Source of the DNA: JANQEU01 sp965601455
GTDB lineage: Bacteria > Bacteroidota > Bacteroidia > Cytophagales > Cyclobacteriaceae
DNA: 64,000 nucleotides
Direction of reading: 5' to 3'
Assembly (NCBI GenBank): GCA_965601455.1
Contig: OZ271831.1
Location: 4,898,001-4,962,000 of the forward strand
This document shows, piece after piece, positions 5,607 to 13,290 of this stretch (the stretch's first letter is position 1; the number at the start of each line of letters is the position of its first letter). A model generated the notes under the pieces. The model did no database searches, was not told the origin of the DNA, and saw only the letters and a list, made by a program, of their open reading frames with translations. A program made the position numbers and the translations under genes.

Positions 5607-8213
5607 ATGCCCAAAGCCAAAGCACCTAGTGAAACTCCTTTGATGAAGCAATACAATGCGATCAAAGCGAAACATCCAGGGGCGCTTTTACTATTTCGGG
5701 TGGGTGACTTCTATGAAACCTTCGGTGAGGATGCTGTAAAGGCCAGTAGGATTCTTGACATCGTGCTTACTAAAAGAGCAAATGGGGCCGCCTCTCATGT
5801 CGAGTTGGCAGGCTTTCCTCATCACGCCCTGGATGCATACCTACCAAAACTGGTTCGTGCAGGGGAGCGAGTAGCGATTTGTGACCAGTTGGAGGACCCC
5901 AAGTCCGTGAAAGGCATTGTTAAGCGTGGGGTCACTGAACTAGTAACTCCAGGCCTTTCCTTAAACGACAACGTGCTTGAGAAAGGGAGAAATAATTACC
6001 TGGCCTCTTTGTGTCTGGGAAAGGAAAAAAATGGGATCGCCTTCCTTGATTTATCTACAGGGGAGTTTTTTGTAACCCAGGGTGAATTGGATTACCTGAC
6101 CAAATTGATCCAGGGATTCACTCCTGCTGAAATCATTTATCCTAAATCCTGCCGTCAACAGTTTGAAGAGTTATTTAGTCAGCAATACAATGAGTTTGCC
6201 CTGGAAGACTGGATCTATTCCTGGGATTATGGGTATGAGAAACTAACTGCCCATTTTGGAACTAAGAACTTAAAGGGATATGGCATTGAGGATTTAGGTG
6301 AAGCAATCATCGCTGCAGGAGCGGTTTTACACTATCTTGATGAAACCCAGCACAAGGATTTAGGACATATTTCTTCCATTGCTCGACTTGAAGAAGAACG
6401 TTATATGTGGCTCGATCGATTCACAGTTAGGAATCTCGAACTCATTTCTTCGGCCCAGGTGGACGGTGTGCCTTTGATCGATGTACTCAACGATGTTGTC
6501 ACACCGATGGGCAATCGCTTACTAAGACGTTGGTTAGTGTTGCCTTTGAAAGAAAAGGCAGAGATTGAATTGCGTTTGGCTGCAGTCGAATCGATGGTTG
6601 AAGATCAGGAACTGTTGGATACACTGAGGGAGCAGCTTAAATCAATTGGCGATCTCGAACGGTTGGTTTCCAAGGTTGCCACTGCCCGGATCAATCCAAA
6701 GGAGCTGTTACAGCTACGTAGAGGATTGGAATTTGTCGATCCTGTTGCTGAATTGTTGAGAAACAAGAATGAACTGAAAGCTTACCGGGGGAGGCTTCAG
6801 TCACCGGAAGTCCTAATTGATCACTTGCAAACTCATCTTTTGGAAGATGCTCCAATGAATATCCACCAGGGACATGTAATTGCAGAAGGAATTGATGAGG
6901 AATTGGATGAGCTTAGAAAGATTGCTTTTTCAGGAAAAGACTATCTCCTGGAGATTCAAAAAAGGGAAGCGGAGAAAACTGGCATCACTTCTTTGAAAAT
7001 TGCTTACAACAAAGTTTTCGGCTACTATTTGGAAGTGACCAATGTCCATAAGGATAAAGTACCAGAAGAATGGATTCGCAAACAGACACTGGTCAATGCT
7101 GAGCGATACATAACGGAAGAACTAAAAACCTACGAGGAAAAAATAGTAAAAGCGGAGAGCGAACTGTCAGTCATTGAGGCCCGCCTGTACCAGGAGCTAT
7201 TGAGTTTTGCACGTGATTTTACGGAAATGATCCAGCAGAATGCTCAGGTCATAGCCGAGTTAGATTGTCTTGCTAATTATGCGCACCTTGCCGGTAGACA
7301 CAAGTACGTTAGGCCAACGATTACAGAAGAACCAGTTGTTGACATCAAGCAGGGAAGGCATCCGGTAATCGAACAATTGCTGCCAGCGGAAGAGGCTTAC
7401 ATTCCCAATGACGTGTTTCTGGATAATGAATCGCAGCAAATTGTAATTGTTACCGGCCCAAATATGGCGGGAAAATCCGCCCTATTAAGGCAGACGGCAC
7501 TCATTGTACTAATGGCTCAAACCGGGAGTTTCGTGCCCGCAGGATATGCAAAAATCGGGATTACTGATAAGATCTTCACTCGTGTTGGCGCTTCTGATAA
7601 CTTATCGCGCGGTGAATCCACTTTCATGGTTGAAATGATCGAAACGGCAAGTATTCTCAATAATTTGAGTGATCGTTCTTTGGTTATCATGGACGAAATC
7701 GGTCGAGGAACAAGTACGTATGACGGAATATCCATTGCCTGGTCCATTGTAGAATACTTACACAATAACGAAGAGAGTAAAGCAAGAACACTGTTCGCAA
7801 CTCACTACCACGAGTTGAACGAGCTTGCAAAGGATCTACCTCGGGTAAAGAACTATAATGTCGCCGTCAAAGAGCATAAAAATAAAGTCATCTTCCTAAG
7901 AAAACTGGAGGAAGGTGGTAGTCAACATAGCTTCGGTATTCATGTGGCGCAGATGGCGGGAATGCCCAATCAAATCGTAATTAGAGCCAACAGCATCTTA
8001 AAACACCTGGAGAAGGAAAAAGTAAACACGGAAGATACGATGGCTGATATCCCTCAACAGCAATTTCAAATGAATCTCTTTGAGGCTGATCCCAGAATTA
8101 GTCGATTGATGGAGATATTGAGAGAGGTAGAGATAAACACCATAAGCCCAGTTGAAGCGCTGCTTAAGCTCAATGAGATGAAGGACATTCTTAAGCAGAA
8201 CACTAAGGGTTAA
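5607..8213 (+). CDS. mutS: DNA mismatch repair protein MutS
   Basis: Recognises mispaired bases and starts methyl-independent mismatch repair with MutL. It has 868 residues, full length for the MutS1 family. The mismatch-reading Phe-x-Glu motif is seen at residues 35-37 (GDFYETFGEDA). The lever and clamp region spans the middle. The C-terminal ATPase has Walker A GPNMAGKSALL near residue 617 and the MutS signature DEIGRGTSTYDG. The ATG at 5607 gives the standard N terminus (TPLMKQYNAIKAKHPGALLLFRVGDFYE). The stop overlaps the convergent secreted-protein gene by 4 bp. Confidence 0.98.
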   Translation: MPKAKAPSETPLMKQYNAIKAKHPGALLLFRVGDFYETFGEDAVKASRILDIVLTKRANGAASHVELAGFPHHALDAYLPKLVRAGERVAICDQLEDPKSVKGIVKRGVTELVTPGLSLNDNVLEKGRNNYLASLCLGKEKNGIAFLDLSTGEFFVTQGELDYLTKLIQGFTPAEIIYPKSCRQQFEELFSQQYNEFALEDWIYSWDYGYEKLTAHFGTKNLKGYGIEDLGEAIIAAGAVLHYLDETQHKDLGHISSIARLEEERYMWLDRFTVRNLELISSAQVDGVPLIDVLNDVVTPMGNRLLRRWLVLPLKEKAEIELRLAAVESMVEDQELLDTLREQLKSIGDLERLVSKVATARINPKELLQLRRGLEFVDPVAELLRNKNELKAYRGRLQSPEVLIDHLQTHLLEDAPMNIHQGHVIAEGIDEELDELRKIAFSGKDYLLEIQKREAEKTGITSLKIAYNKVFGYYLEVTNVHKDKVPEEWIRKQTLVNAERYITEELKTYEEKIVKAESELSVIEARLYQELLSFARDFTEMIQQNAQVIAELDCLANYAHLAGRHKYVRPTITEEPVVDIKQGRHPVIEQLLPAEEAYIPNDVFLDNESQQIVIVTGPNMAGKSALLRQTALIVLMAQTGSFVPAGYAKIGITDKIFTRVGASDNLSRGESTFMVEMIETASILNNLSDRSLVIMDEIGRGTSTYDGISIAWSIVEYLHNNEESKARTLFATHYHELNELAKDLPRVKNYNVAVKEHKNKVIFLRKLEEGGSQHSFGIHVAQMAGMPNQIVIRANSILKHLEKEKVNTEDTMADIPQQQFQMNLFEADPRISRLMEILREVEINTISPVEALLKLNEMKDILKQNTKG

Positions 8214-8707
8214 TTAAAGCTTATTTCACTAATCTTGTTAGTGGCTACTTTGATTTCCTCCGGTTTTTTGGTAATCGGGTTTTGCCCTTGAATTCTTATG
8301 ATGTTTGCCATGTCACCTTTTTTATAGCATTGATTTTCCATCTTCGCATCCGTCATTTTGAATGTTGAATTGTCTCTGGTCTTAATAACGATGGTACCCT
8401 GATCGATGGATTTAGCTGAAGACTTTGGGTCATCTGTGAATCCATAAAACAACATTTGCTTCACGTTTTCATATTCTTCCACAGTGAATTCCTGTGAATT
8501 CAAGGTGCCAGTGACTTTAAGGGCTATTTCCTGATTTTTCCCAAGTGTATGTGTTTTTCCACCACAGGTCAGTAAGCCGAAATGCTGGAATTCAATCACA
8601 GTTCCGGATTGTAATTTGACTTTTCCGCTGTAGCCGTTTTGGGCACTAACGGGGAAATAAGAGATCAATATAAATCCAACTAAGGCAGCTTTTGACAGGC
8701 AAGACAT
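8210..8707 (-). CDS. Secreted hypothetical protein (165 aa)
   Basis: Begins with a Sec signal peptide (KAALVGFILISYFPVSAQ, cleavage likely after SAQ), followed by a beta-rich soluble domain with three Cys (LLTCGGKTH, ENQCYKKGD). No catalytic motif is visible. Periplasmic or outer-membrane-associated location is likely. It is convergent with mutS and divergent from another secreted protein at 8912. I do not recognise the family. Confidence 0.75.
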   Translation of the reverse strand: MSCLSKAALVGFILISYFPVSAQNGYSGKVKLQSGTVIEFQHFGLLTCGGKTHTLGKNQEIALKVTGTLNSQEFTVEEYENVKQMLFYGFTDDPKSSAKSIDQGTIVIKTRDNSTFKMTDAKMENQCYKKGDMANIIRIQGQNPITKKPEEIKVATNKISEISFN

Positions 8708-8834
8708 GGTTCAGTTGATAACAGAGATTTCCTGCTATTTTAAAGAATTAGATGGATTAATCAAAAATGCTGTGGGTGACGAAATCAAAAATTGCATAGG
8801 TATATTGATTGCGTGGGTCTCAATAAATGAAAGC

Positions 8835-8846
8835 TGACAATTGTCA
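8835..8846. promoter_or_regulatory. 12-bp perfect palindrome in divergent intergenic region
   Basis: TGACAATTGTCA is a perfect dyad between two divergently transcribed secreted-protein genes, 66 bp before the plus-strand start. A transcription-factor site is possible but unproven. Confidence 0.25.
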
Positions 8847-8911
8847 TTCCACAAGTGGATCAGATGCGTTATTTTGATAGATCTCCGCTCAGAAAACAAA
8901 TAACTACTCCG

Positions 8912-9505
8912 ATGAAATATTTAACTGTATTCATATTGATGTTAGGCGTCCTGGTTGCGTATTCACAAAAGCAGATTATTCTACGGGACGGAGAAGTAGT
9001 TCCGGTAAAAAAATTCTACTTGAACAAGAAATCACCGCCGGGGAAACTGAAGTTTAAGGACACCAATTCCGATTTTCAGGAATTCGATCGATCCGAAGTT
9101 TTTGTTATTCAGAAGAATAAGCATTTCTATGCGTACAATTCTTCGGGAGTGGCAAACTACGGTAAGGTATACAAAGGCATGCCTGTCTTTAACCCACAGG
9201 AGGGATGTTCTCAAGGTGCGGTGTCGGCTATTCATAATTATAGCCCATACAAGACACAGGCGTTAGTGACGGGAATCAGTTCTTTTCTAGTTATGCCAGT
9301 GGGAGCCGTGGTGGCAGGAGTTTATAATAGTAAGGACCTGGAGCCTACGACTATACCTGAAGCCAGGAAAGATGATAATGAATTCGTGGATTGCTATGTA
9401 AAGACCCATGAGAAAAAAAGGAAAATGTCCAACTGGCTCGCTTGGGGCACGGGTTGGTCCTATTCACTATTGCTTACCTCGCTGATTATCACAGCGAGTA
9501 ATTGA
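8912..9505 (+). CDS. Secreted/membrane hypothetical protein (197 aa)
   Basis: I place the start at the ATG at 8912 because it opens a clear signal peptide (MKYLTVFILMLGVLVAYSQ); the longer upstream extension is polar and lacks any signal. The mature N-terminal part is beta-rich and charged. Toward the C terminus are two hydrophobic stretches (ALVTGISSFLVMPVGAVVAGVY and WLAWGTGWSYSLLLTSLIITAS) and a basic segment, KTHEKKRKMS. The layout suggests an envelope protein. No known family is recognised. Confidence 0.72.
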   Translation: MKYLTVFILMLGVLVAYSQKQIILRDGEVVPVKKFYLNKKSPPGKLKFKDTNSDFQEFDRSEVFVIQKNKHFYAYNSSGVANYGKVYKGMPVFNPQEGCSQGAVSAIHNYSPYKTQALVTGISSFLVMPVGAVVAGVYNSKDLEPTTIPEARKDDNEFVDCYVKTHEKKRKMSNWLAWGTGWSYSLLLTSLIITASN

Positions 9506-9527
9506 GTTTGATTAGCAAGATTTCGAT

Positions 9528-9549
9528 TATTGGTATGAAAGAGCCAATA
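9528..9549 (-). terminator. Weak stem-loop downstream of tRNA-Leu
   Basis: TATTGG / CCAATA inverted repeat (6 bp, 10-nt loop) about 30 bp past the tRNA-Leu 3-prime end on the minus strand. There is no long U-run, so this is a low-confidence transcript end. The rest of 9506-9577 shows nothing else. Confidence 0.25.
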
Positions 9550-9577
9550 GTGTATTGACCACTTACGTTCGAAGAAG

Positions 9578-9663
9578 TACCCAGGGCGGGACTTGAACCC
9601 GCACGACCTTTAAGGGTCACAGGATTTTAAGTCCTGCGTGTCTACCAATTCCACCACCTGGGC
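9578..9663 (-). tRNA. tRNA-Leu (anticodon UAA)
   Basis: 86-nt class II tRNA with a variable arm. Read on the minus strand, the acceptor stem is GCCCAGG / CCTGGGT (G1-U72 wobble), the anticodon stem-loop is CAGGA-CTTAAAA-TCCTG with TAA as anticodon, and the T arm is GCGGG-TTCAAGT-CCCGC. The discriminator base is A73, as required for Leu. CCA is not encoded. It lies directly downstream of tRNA-Gly, separated by a terminator-like hairpin. Confidence 0.95.
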
Positions 9664-9664
9664 A

Positions 9665-9693
9665 TAAAAAAAGAAGCCGCAATCGACTGCGGC
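9665..9693 (-). terminator. Terminator-like hairpin between tRNA-Gly and tRNA-Leu
   Basis: On the minus strand a 6-bp stem GCCGCA / TGCGGC (9688-9693 with 9676-9681) is followed by TTCTTTTTTT, ending one base before the mature tRNA-Leu 5-prime end. It has the form of an intrinsic terminator but sits inside what looks like a two-tRNA transcript. Confidence 0.6.
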
Positions 9694-9702
9694 ACTCTTT
9701 TG

Positions 9703-9775
<73 letters not shown>

Positions 9776-9795
9776 ATGTCCTTTCAAAAGGACTG

Positions 9796-9825
9796 CAAAT
9801 TTAATGGTTACTACCTTATTCGCAA
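9796..9825 (-). promoter_or_regulatory. Promoter of the tRNA-Gly/tRNA-Leu unit
   Basis: On the minus strand TTG (9825-9823), a 19-bp spacer and TAAATTTG (9803-9796) match the Bacteroidota consensus exactly. This predicts a start near 9790, about 15 nt before the mature tRNA-Gly. Confidence 0.7.
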
Positions 9826-9834
9826 CGCTGAATG

Positions 9835-9859
9835 AAAAAAAACTCAGATTTTAGAATCT
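9835..9859 (-). terminator. Terminator of the oxidoreductase gene
   Basis: Minus-strand stem AGATT / AATCT with a 4-nt loop, then GAG and eight T residues. The stem is short, but the U-tract and position 20 bp past the stop codon fit an intrinsic terminator. Confidence 0.5.
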
Positions 9860-9879
9860 AAGGATCTTACCAATCCTTT

Positions 9880-11259
9880 TCAACCGACGACCTTCATCGT
9901 TTTAGGATCCCAATTAATTGGCTTGTTGCCAAAATAGCTCAGGTTAGTAGCTAGCGATGGGCCAGCAGCGCGTAGCCCGAAGGAACCATCTTCAACTACT
10001 TTATCACCGGTTTTAGCCCCGTTGATGAAACTCAGCCAGTGGGCAACATTTGAATCGTAGCCCTGAGGTGTTTCATAAATATCTTCACCTGGATTTCTCA
10101 TTTCGTAGTTTGTGGGATAAGTAGACGCATACCATTTTTTATAATCCTGCTGCTGAGCTTCCGAGAAGGTTTCGAACGAATCCCAGCCACCGTAACCAGG
10201 TGCATCTGGAATTTTGTTCTTTTTGACAGTGATCTTATTCCATCCTATTTCCATGGTTCCCTCCGTACCCACCAGTTTCAAAAGGCCTCCACCACCGCCA
10301 CTATCAACAAAGTTCACACGGATCTGCAGGTTAAAGGCAGAATGAGTTTCTAATTCAGGATAATCTACAACCGCAAGCATAACGTCTGGCACATCCCGAC
10401 CGTCCTTCCAAAAGCGTAATCCTCCGGAAGCGAAAATCCGCTCTGGCCCAATGGACCCAAGAGTCACATGCAAACTGGAGAAAAGATGTACAAAGAGATC
10501 ACCTGCAACACCCGTTCCGTAGTCCTGGTAATTTCTCCAGCGAAAGAAACGTTTGGCGTCGTAATCGCGCTTAGGCGCATCACCCAAAAACCCCTTCCAG
10601 TCCACAGTTTTTTCTGAAGCATCCGTTGGTATTGAGTAATTCCAGGCACCTAAATGCGAGAAACGATCATTGTATGTTTCTGCCAGTACCAATTGGCCAA
10701 TCGCACCAGATCTATACAACTCACCAGCTTTAGCATATAGAATAGAACTTACACCCTGACTTCCGATTTGCAATGTTTTGTTGGTCTTCTTCTCAGCTGC
10801 AATCATGGAAGCACCTTCCTCGATTTTGTGAACCATGGGTTTTTCGCAGTATACATGTTTTCCTTTTTCCATGGCTTCAATGCTGATCTTGTCATGCCAG
10901 TGATCGGAAGTTGCAACCAGGACAGCATCCACATCCATATCAAGAATCTCCTTATAGTTTCGAGTAGTCATCACCTGATCACCATAAACTTCTTTGACTC
11001 GACTAAGCCTTCCATCGTACAAGTCACATGCTGCGGTGAGTTCTACACCGGGTATTTTAAGGGCCGTATTGATGTTGTTGAAACCCATAATTCCCATGCC
11101 AATAGCACCTACTTTTAGTGAATCTCCCGGAGCCGTCAGCTTTTGAAGATTTTCCAAAATTTCTTTGTTTTCAATCGCAGCGTTGGAAATAGCCGGTAGT
11201 GATAGGGCCGCAAGGCCGGATCCCGTTTTCTTAAGAAAATTTCTTCTGGATTTGCCCAT
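9880..11259 (-). CDS. Tat-exported Gfo/Idh/MocA-family oxidoreductase
   Basis: NAD(P)-dependent dehydrogenase-type protein of 459 residues exported by the Tat pathway. The N terminus SRRNFLKKTGSGLAALSLPAIS is a twin-arginine signal. A Rossmann fold follows (LKVGAIGMGIMGFNNI, glycine motif), then the family's EKP motif (KHVYCEKPMV) with the catalytic-region Lys, and a C-terminal alpha/beta substrate domain. Exported Gfo/Idh/MocA proteins are common in Bacteroidota and usually act on sugars or sugar acids; the substrate here is unknown. It stands alone, divergent from the arsenic-type operon. Confidence 0.93.
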   Translation of the reverse strand: MGKSRRNFLKKTGSGLAALSLPAISNAAIENKEILENLQKLTAPGDSLKVGAIGMGIMGFNNINTALKIPGVELTAACDLYDGRLSRVKEVYGDQVMTTRNYKEILDMDVDAVLVATSDHWHDKISIEAMEKGKHVYCEKPMVHKIEEGASMIAAEKKTNKTLQIGSQGVSSILYAKAGELYRSGAIGQLVLAETYNDRFSHLGAWNYSIPTDASEKTVDWKGFLGDAPKRDYDAKRFFRWRNYQDYGTGVAGDLFVHLFSSLHVTLGSIGPERIFASGGLRFWKDGRDVPDVMLAVVDYPELETHSAFNLQIRVNFVDSGGGGGLLKLVGTEGTMEIGWNKITVKKNKIPDAPGYGGWDSFETFSEAQQQDYKKWYASTYPTNYEMRNPGEDIYETPQGYDSNVAHWLSFINGAKTGDKVVEDGSFGLRAAGPSLATNLSYFGNKPINWDPKTMKVVG

Positions 11260-11377
11260 GATCGTTCGTTATTATTGATTGTCAATCTAGTAATTGGTGT
11301 ACAAAACAGGGAAGGGGATTTATTTCAAATGATAATGGGGAATAAAAAATGTTAGATCTTGAATCTTTTTCATTGTA

Positions 11378-11397
11378 ATATCGTAATATTGCGATAT
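11378..11397. promoter_or_regulatory. ArsR-type operator 1
   Basis: ATATCGTAATATTGCGATAT is a 20-bp near-perfect palindrome (one non-matching pair). Its last two bases are the first two of the arsR start codon. An almost identical dyad occurs at 11741-11758. It fits autoregulation by the adjacent ArsR-family repressor. Confidence 0.7.
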
Positions 11398-11722
11398 GGG
11401 AGTAACAAAATCAGATTTGTTTACAGCTGAGCAGAATGAAATGGCCTCCATTGCCAAGGTTTTTGCGCATCCCGCTCGTATGGCAATCATTGATTATTTG
11501 TTACGATCAAACGCGTGTATCAATAGTGATCTTGTAGAGGAACTTGGTCTTGCACAACCCACCATTTCTCAACATTTGAATGAGCTTAAAAATGTGGGTA
11601 TAATCACCGGATCCATAGAGGGTAATAGCATTAGCTACTGTATACACGAATCAAACTGGATGGAAATTAAGAACAGATTTGAAGAAATGTTCAATCGATA
11701 CAAAGGAGTCGACTGCTGTTGA
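11396..11722 (+). CDS. arsR: ArsR/SmtB-family metalloregulator
   Basis: Winged-helix repressor of 108 residues. The DNA-reading helix lies in LAQPTISQHLNELKNVGII, and FAHPARMAIIDYLL is the family N-terminal helix. Cys41, Cys82 and a C-terminal Cys107-Cys108 pair are candidate As(III)-type ligands; the classical alpha-3 CxC motif is absent. The first ATG (11396) lies within an operator-like palindrome, so the mRNA may be leaderless or translation may begin downstream, for example at 11444 (MASIAKVFAHP). It heads the operon for two VOC proteins and a phosphatase-like protein. Confidence 0.92.
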   Translation: MGVTKSDLFTAEQNEMASIAKVFAHPARMAIIDYLLRSNACINSDLVEELGLAQPTISQHLNELKNVGIITGSIEGNSISYCIHESNWMEIKNRFEEMFNRYKGVDCC

Positions 11723-11740
11723 TATTTTTTGCCATGAACC

Positions 11741-11758
11741 ATCGTAATATAGCGATAT
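11741..11758. promoter_or_regulatory. ArsR-type operator 2
   Basis: ATCGTAATATAGCGATAT repeats the arsR operator almost exactly and lies 4 bp before the next start codon. It implies a second, separately controlled promoter inside the operon. Confidence 0.65.
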
Positions 11759-11762
11759 AAAG

Positions 11763-12131
11763 ATGAATGATAATACTCATTTTATAGAAGTCTCCAATTT
11801 GAATAACAGTTATGTTTTTTATCGCAATCTCCTTGGAGTAAAGGCGAAAAAAATCAAACCGGATTCGGTTGAATTCAAATCAGAAGGAATTAACCTGGTT
11901 CTCATTGAATCGGGTGATCAAGTACAAAAAGCAAAGTTTCACATGGAAGCTGAACGGGAAGAGACTGAAAGCACCTATCACCGGGTCAATAGGTTTATGA
12001 AAATCTCATTTGGGAATTCTAAGACCTGCGAAGTGGTTAAGTCAACTTTTCATGTAGAGGATCCGGATGGACATTTGTGGACGGTAGGCAAGGGATCAGA
12101 TATTGATACAGAAAATTGTTACATCATTTAA
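11763..12131 (+). CDS. Divergent VOC-family protein, ArsI-like but missing ligands
   Basis: 122-residue protein whose C-terminal signature VEDPDGHLWTVG aligns with the ArsI/CadI pattern of the next gene (VSDPDGHRWEVY). The Glu that is a metal ligand in ArsI is Thr here (Thr107), the vicinal Cys pair is a single Cys89, and the N-terminal His is not at its usual place. It is therefore probably not an active lyase. It could be a partner subunit or thiol carrier for the neighbouring ArsI-like protein, or a diverging duplicate. It has its own operator just upstream. Confidence 0.8.
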   Translation: MNDNTHFIEVSNLNNSYVFYRNLLGVKAKKIKPDSVEFKSEGINLVLIESGDQVQKAKFHMEAEREETESTYHRVNRFMKISFGNSKTCEVVKSTFHVEDPDGHLWTVGKGSDIDTENCYII

Positions 12132-12144
12132 TTTTATCACAACT

Positions 12145-12558
12145 ATGACAGAGACATTCAAATTTCACTTGGGTATGCACGTAACCAATATTCAGGATAC
12201 GATTGATTTTTATGAAAGACTTTTTGGAGCATCGCCAATAAAGATTGAAAAAGACTATGCCAAATTTGAACTGGATAATCCCGGATTAGTAATATCCTTC
12301 ATAGAAAAGCCGGATAGAGTGAATCCGGAATTTGGACACCTTGGTTTTAGGGTTAATAATCAAGAAGAGCTGAATGAAAAAAGGGCAGTAATTGAGAAGC
12401 ATATTGCGATTGAATTGGAAGAAGAGAATACGGCGTGTTGTTATGCTGTACAGAATAAATTCTGGGTGAGTGACCCGGATGGACACCGATGGGAAGTATA
12501 TCATTTCCTAAAAGACGTTGATACAAAAACGAAACAAGTGACAAGTACCTGTTGCTGA
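12145..12558 (+). CDS. arsI: ArsI/CadI-family VOC protein, putative organoarsenical C-As lyase
   Basis: 137-residue VOC protein matching the ArsI/CadI family. ArsI removes the methyl group of trivalent methylarsenicals in an Fe(II)- and O2-dependent reaction. Visible are His12 (GMHVTN), His65 (FGHLGF) and Glu117 (RWEVY) as the metal triad, and Cys98-Cys99 (TACCYAVQNKFWVSDPDG) as the As-binding vicinal pair. It ends in a further Cys pair (STCC). I chose the ATG at 12145 because it gives the family N terminus and a 13-bp gap after the preceding gene. The alternative is a cadmium-inducible CadI-like protein without lyase activity. Confidence 0.82.
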   Translation: MTETFKFHLGMHVTNIQDTIDFYERLFGASPIKIEKDYAKFELDNPGLVISFIEKPDRVNPEFGHLGFRVNNQEELNEKRAVIEKHIAIELEEENTACCYAVQNKFWVSDPDGHRWEVYHFLKDVDTKTKQVTSTCC

Positions 12559-12568
12559 CAAGGGATCA

Positions 12569-13183
12569 ATGTTATTTAGCGGAATTGAGAGCTATAGGGA
12601 AAAGGTTGAATCCAATCTCAATAATATCCCTGAAAGCCGTGAGAGATTGCTGGATCGACTGTCAACTTACATCAAGGAAAACTCGGATAGTCAATTGAAT
12701 CTGGTTTTTATCTGTACGCATAATTCAAGAAGGAGTCATTTTGGTCAGGTGTGGGGAAAAGTATGGGCGGATTACTTTGGGCTGGATTTTGTGGAAACAT
12801 ACAGCGGTGGTACTGAAGCCACCGCTTTCAATCCAAGAGCGGTTGAAGCCTTGCGAACTGTAGGGTTTTCCATTTCGAACGAGAAAACGGATAGCCCAAA
12901 ATATGAACTGAGATATTCGAACGATAGGAAACCAATTCTAGCATGGAGCAAGACGTTTGATGATGAGGTTAATCCACAATCCCAATTTGCCGCGGTCATG
13001 ACATGTTCAGATGCTGATGAGGCATGTCCATTCATTCCCGGTGCGGAAATAAGAATTCCCCTGGTTTACGAGGATCCGAAAAAATGGGATGACACTGATC
13101 GGGAAAGACAAGCGTATAAAGAACGATGCTTACAGATAGCTACTGAAATGTATCATGTCATGAAAGCCGTTTCCGGAGTTTAA
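12569..13183 (+). CDS. Low-molecular-weight phosphatase-like protein, putative arsenate reductase
   Basis: 204-residue protein with a PTP loop CTHNSRRS (Cys49-x5-Arg55-Ser), the fold used both by low-molecular-weight tyrosine phosphatases and thioredoxin-linked ArsC. A second region, VMTCSDADEACPFIPG, carries two Cys near the place of the redox cysteines in ArsC, supporting arsenate reductase. The N-terminal helical extension of about 40 residues is typical of the Bacteroidota version. It is the last gene of the arsR operon, 10 bp after arsI. Arsenate reduction is inferred from context; protein phosphatase is the alternative. Confidence 0.8.
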   Translation: MLFSGIESYREKVESNLNNIPESRERLLDRLSTYIKENSDSQLNLVFICTHNSRRSHFGQVWGKVWADYFGLDFVETYSGGTEATAFNPRAVEALRTVGFSISNEKTDSPKYELRYSNDRKPILAWSKTFDDEVNPQSQFAAVMTCSDADEACPFIPGAEIRIPLVYEDPKKWDDTDRERQAYKERCLQIATEMYHVMKAVSGV

Positions 13184-13215
13184 TTCTGTTAATAATTGTA
13201 AAATAACTCTTTGGG

Positions 13216-13250
13216 AATTGCTATTACTAAACAGCAATTTTCACTTTTCA
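13216..13250 (+). terminator. Possible terminator of the arsenic-type operon
   Basis: AATTGCT / AGCAATT inverted repeat (7 bp, 10-nt loop) followed by a T-rich tail TTCACTTTTC. AT-rich and interrupted, so moderate to low confidence. Confidence 0.35.
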
Positions 13251-13290
13251 TAAAGCGGGGTATTTTTGCCGACTCATATATCCGAATAAA

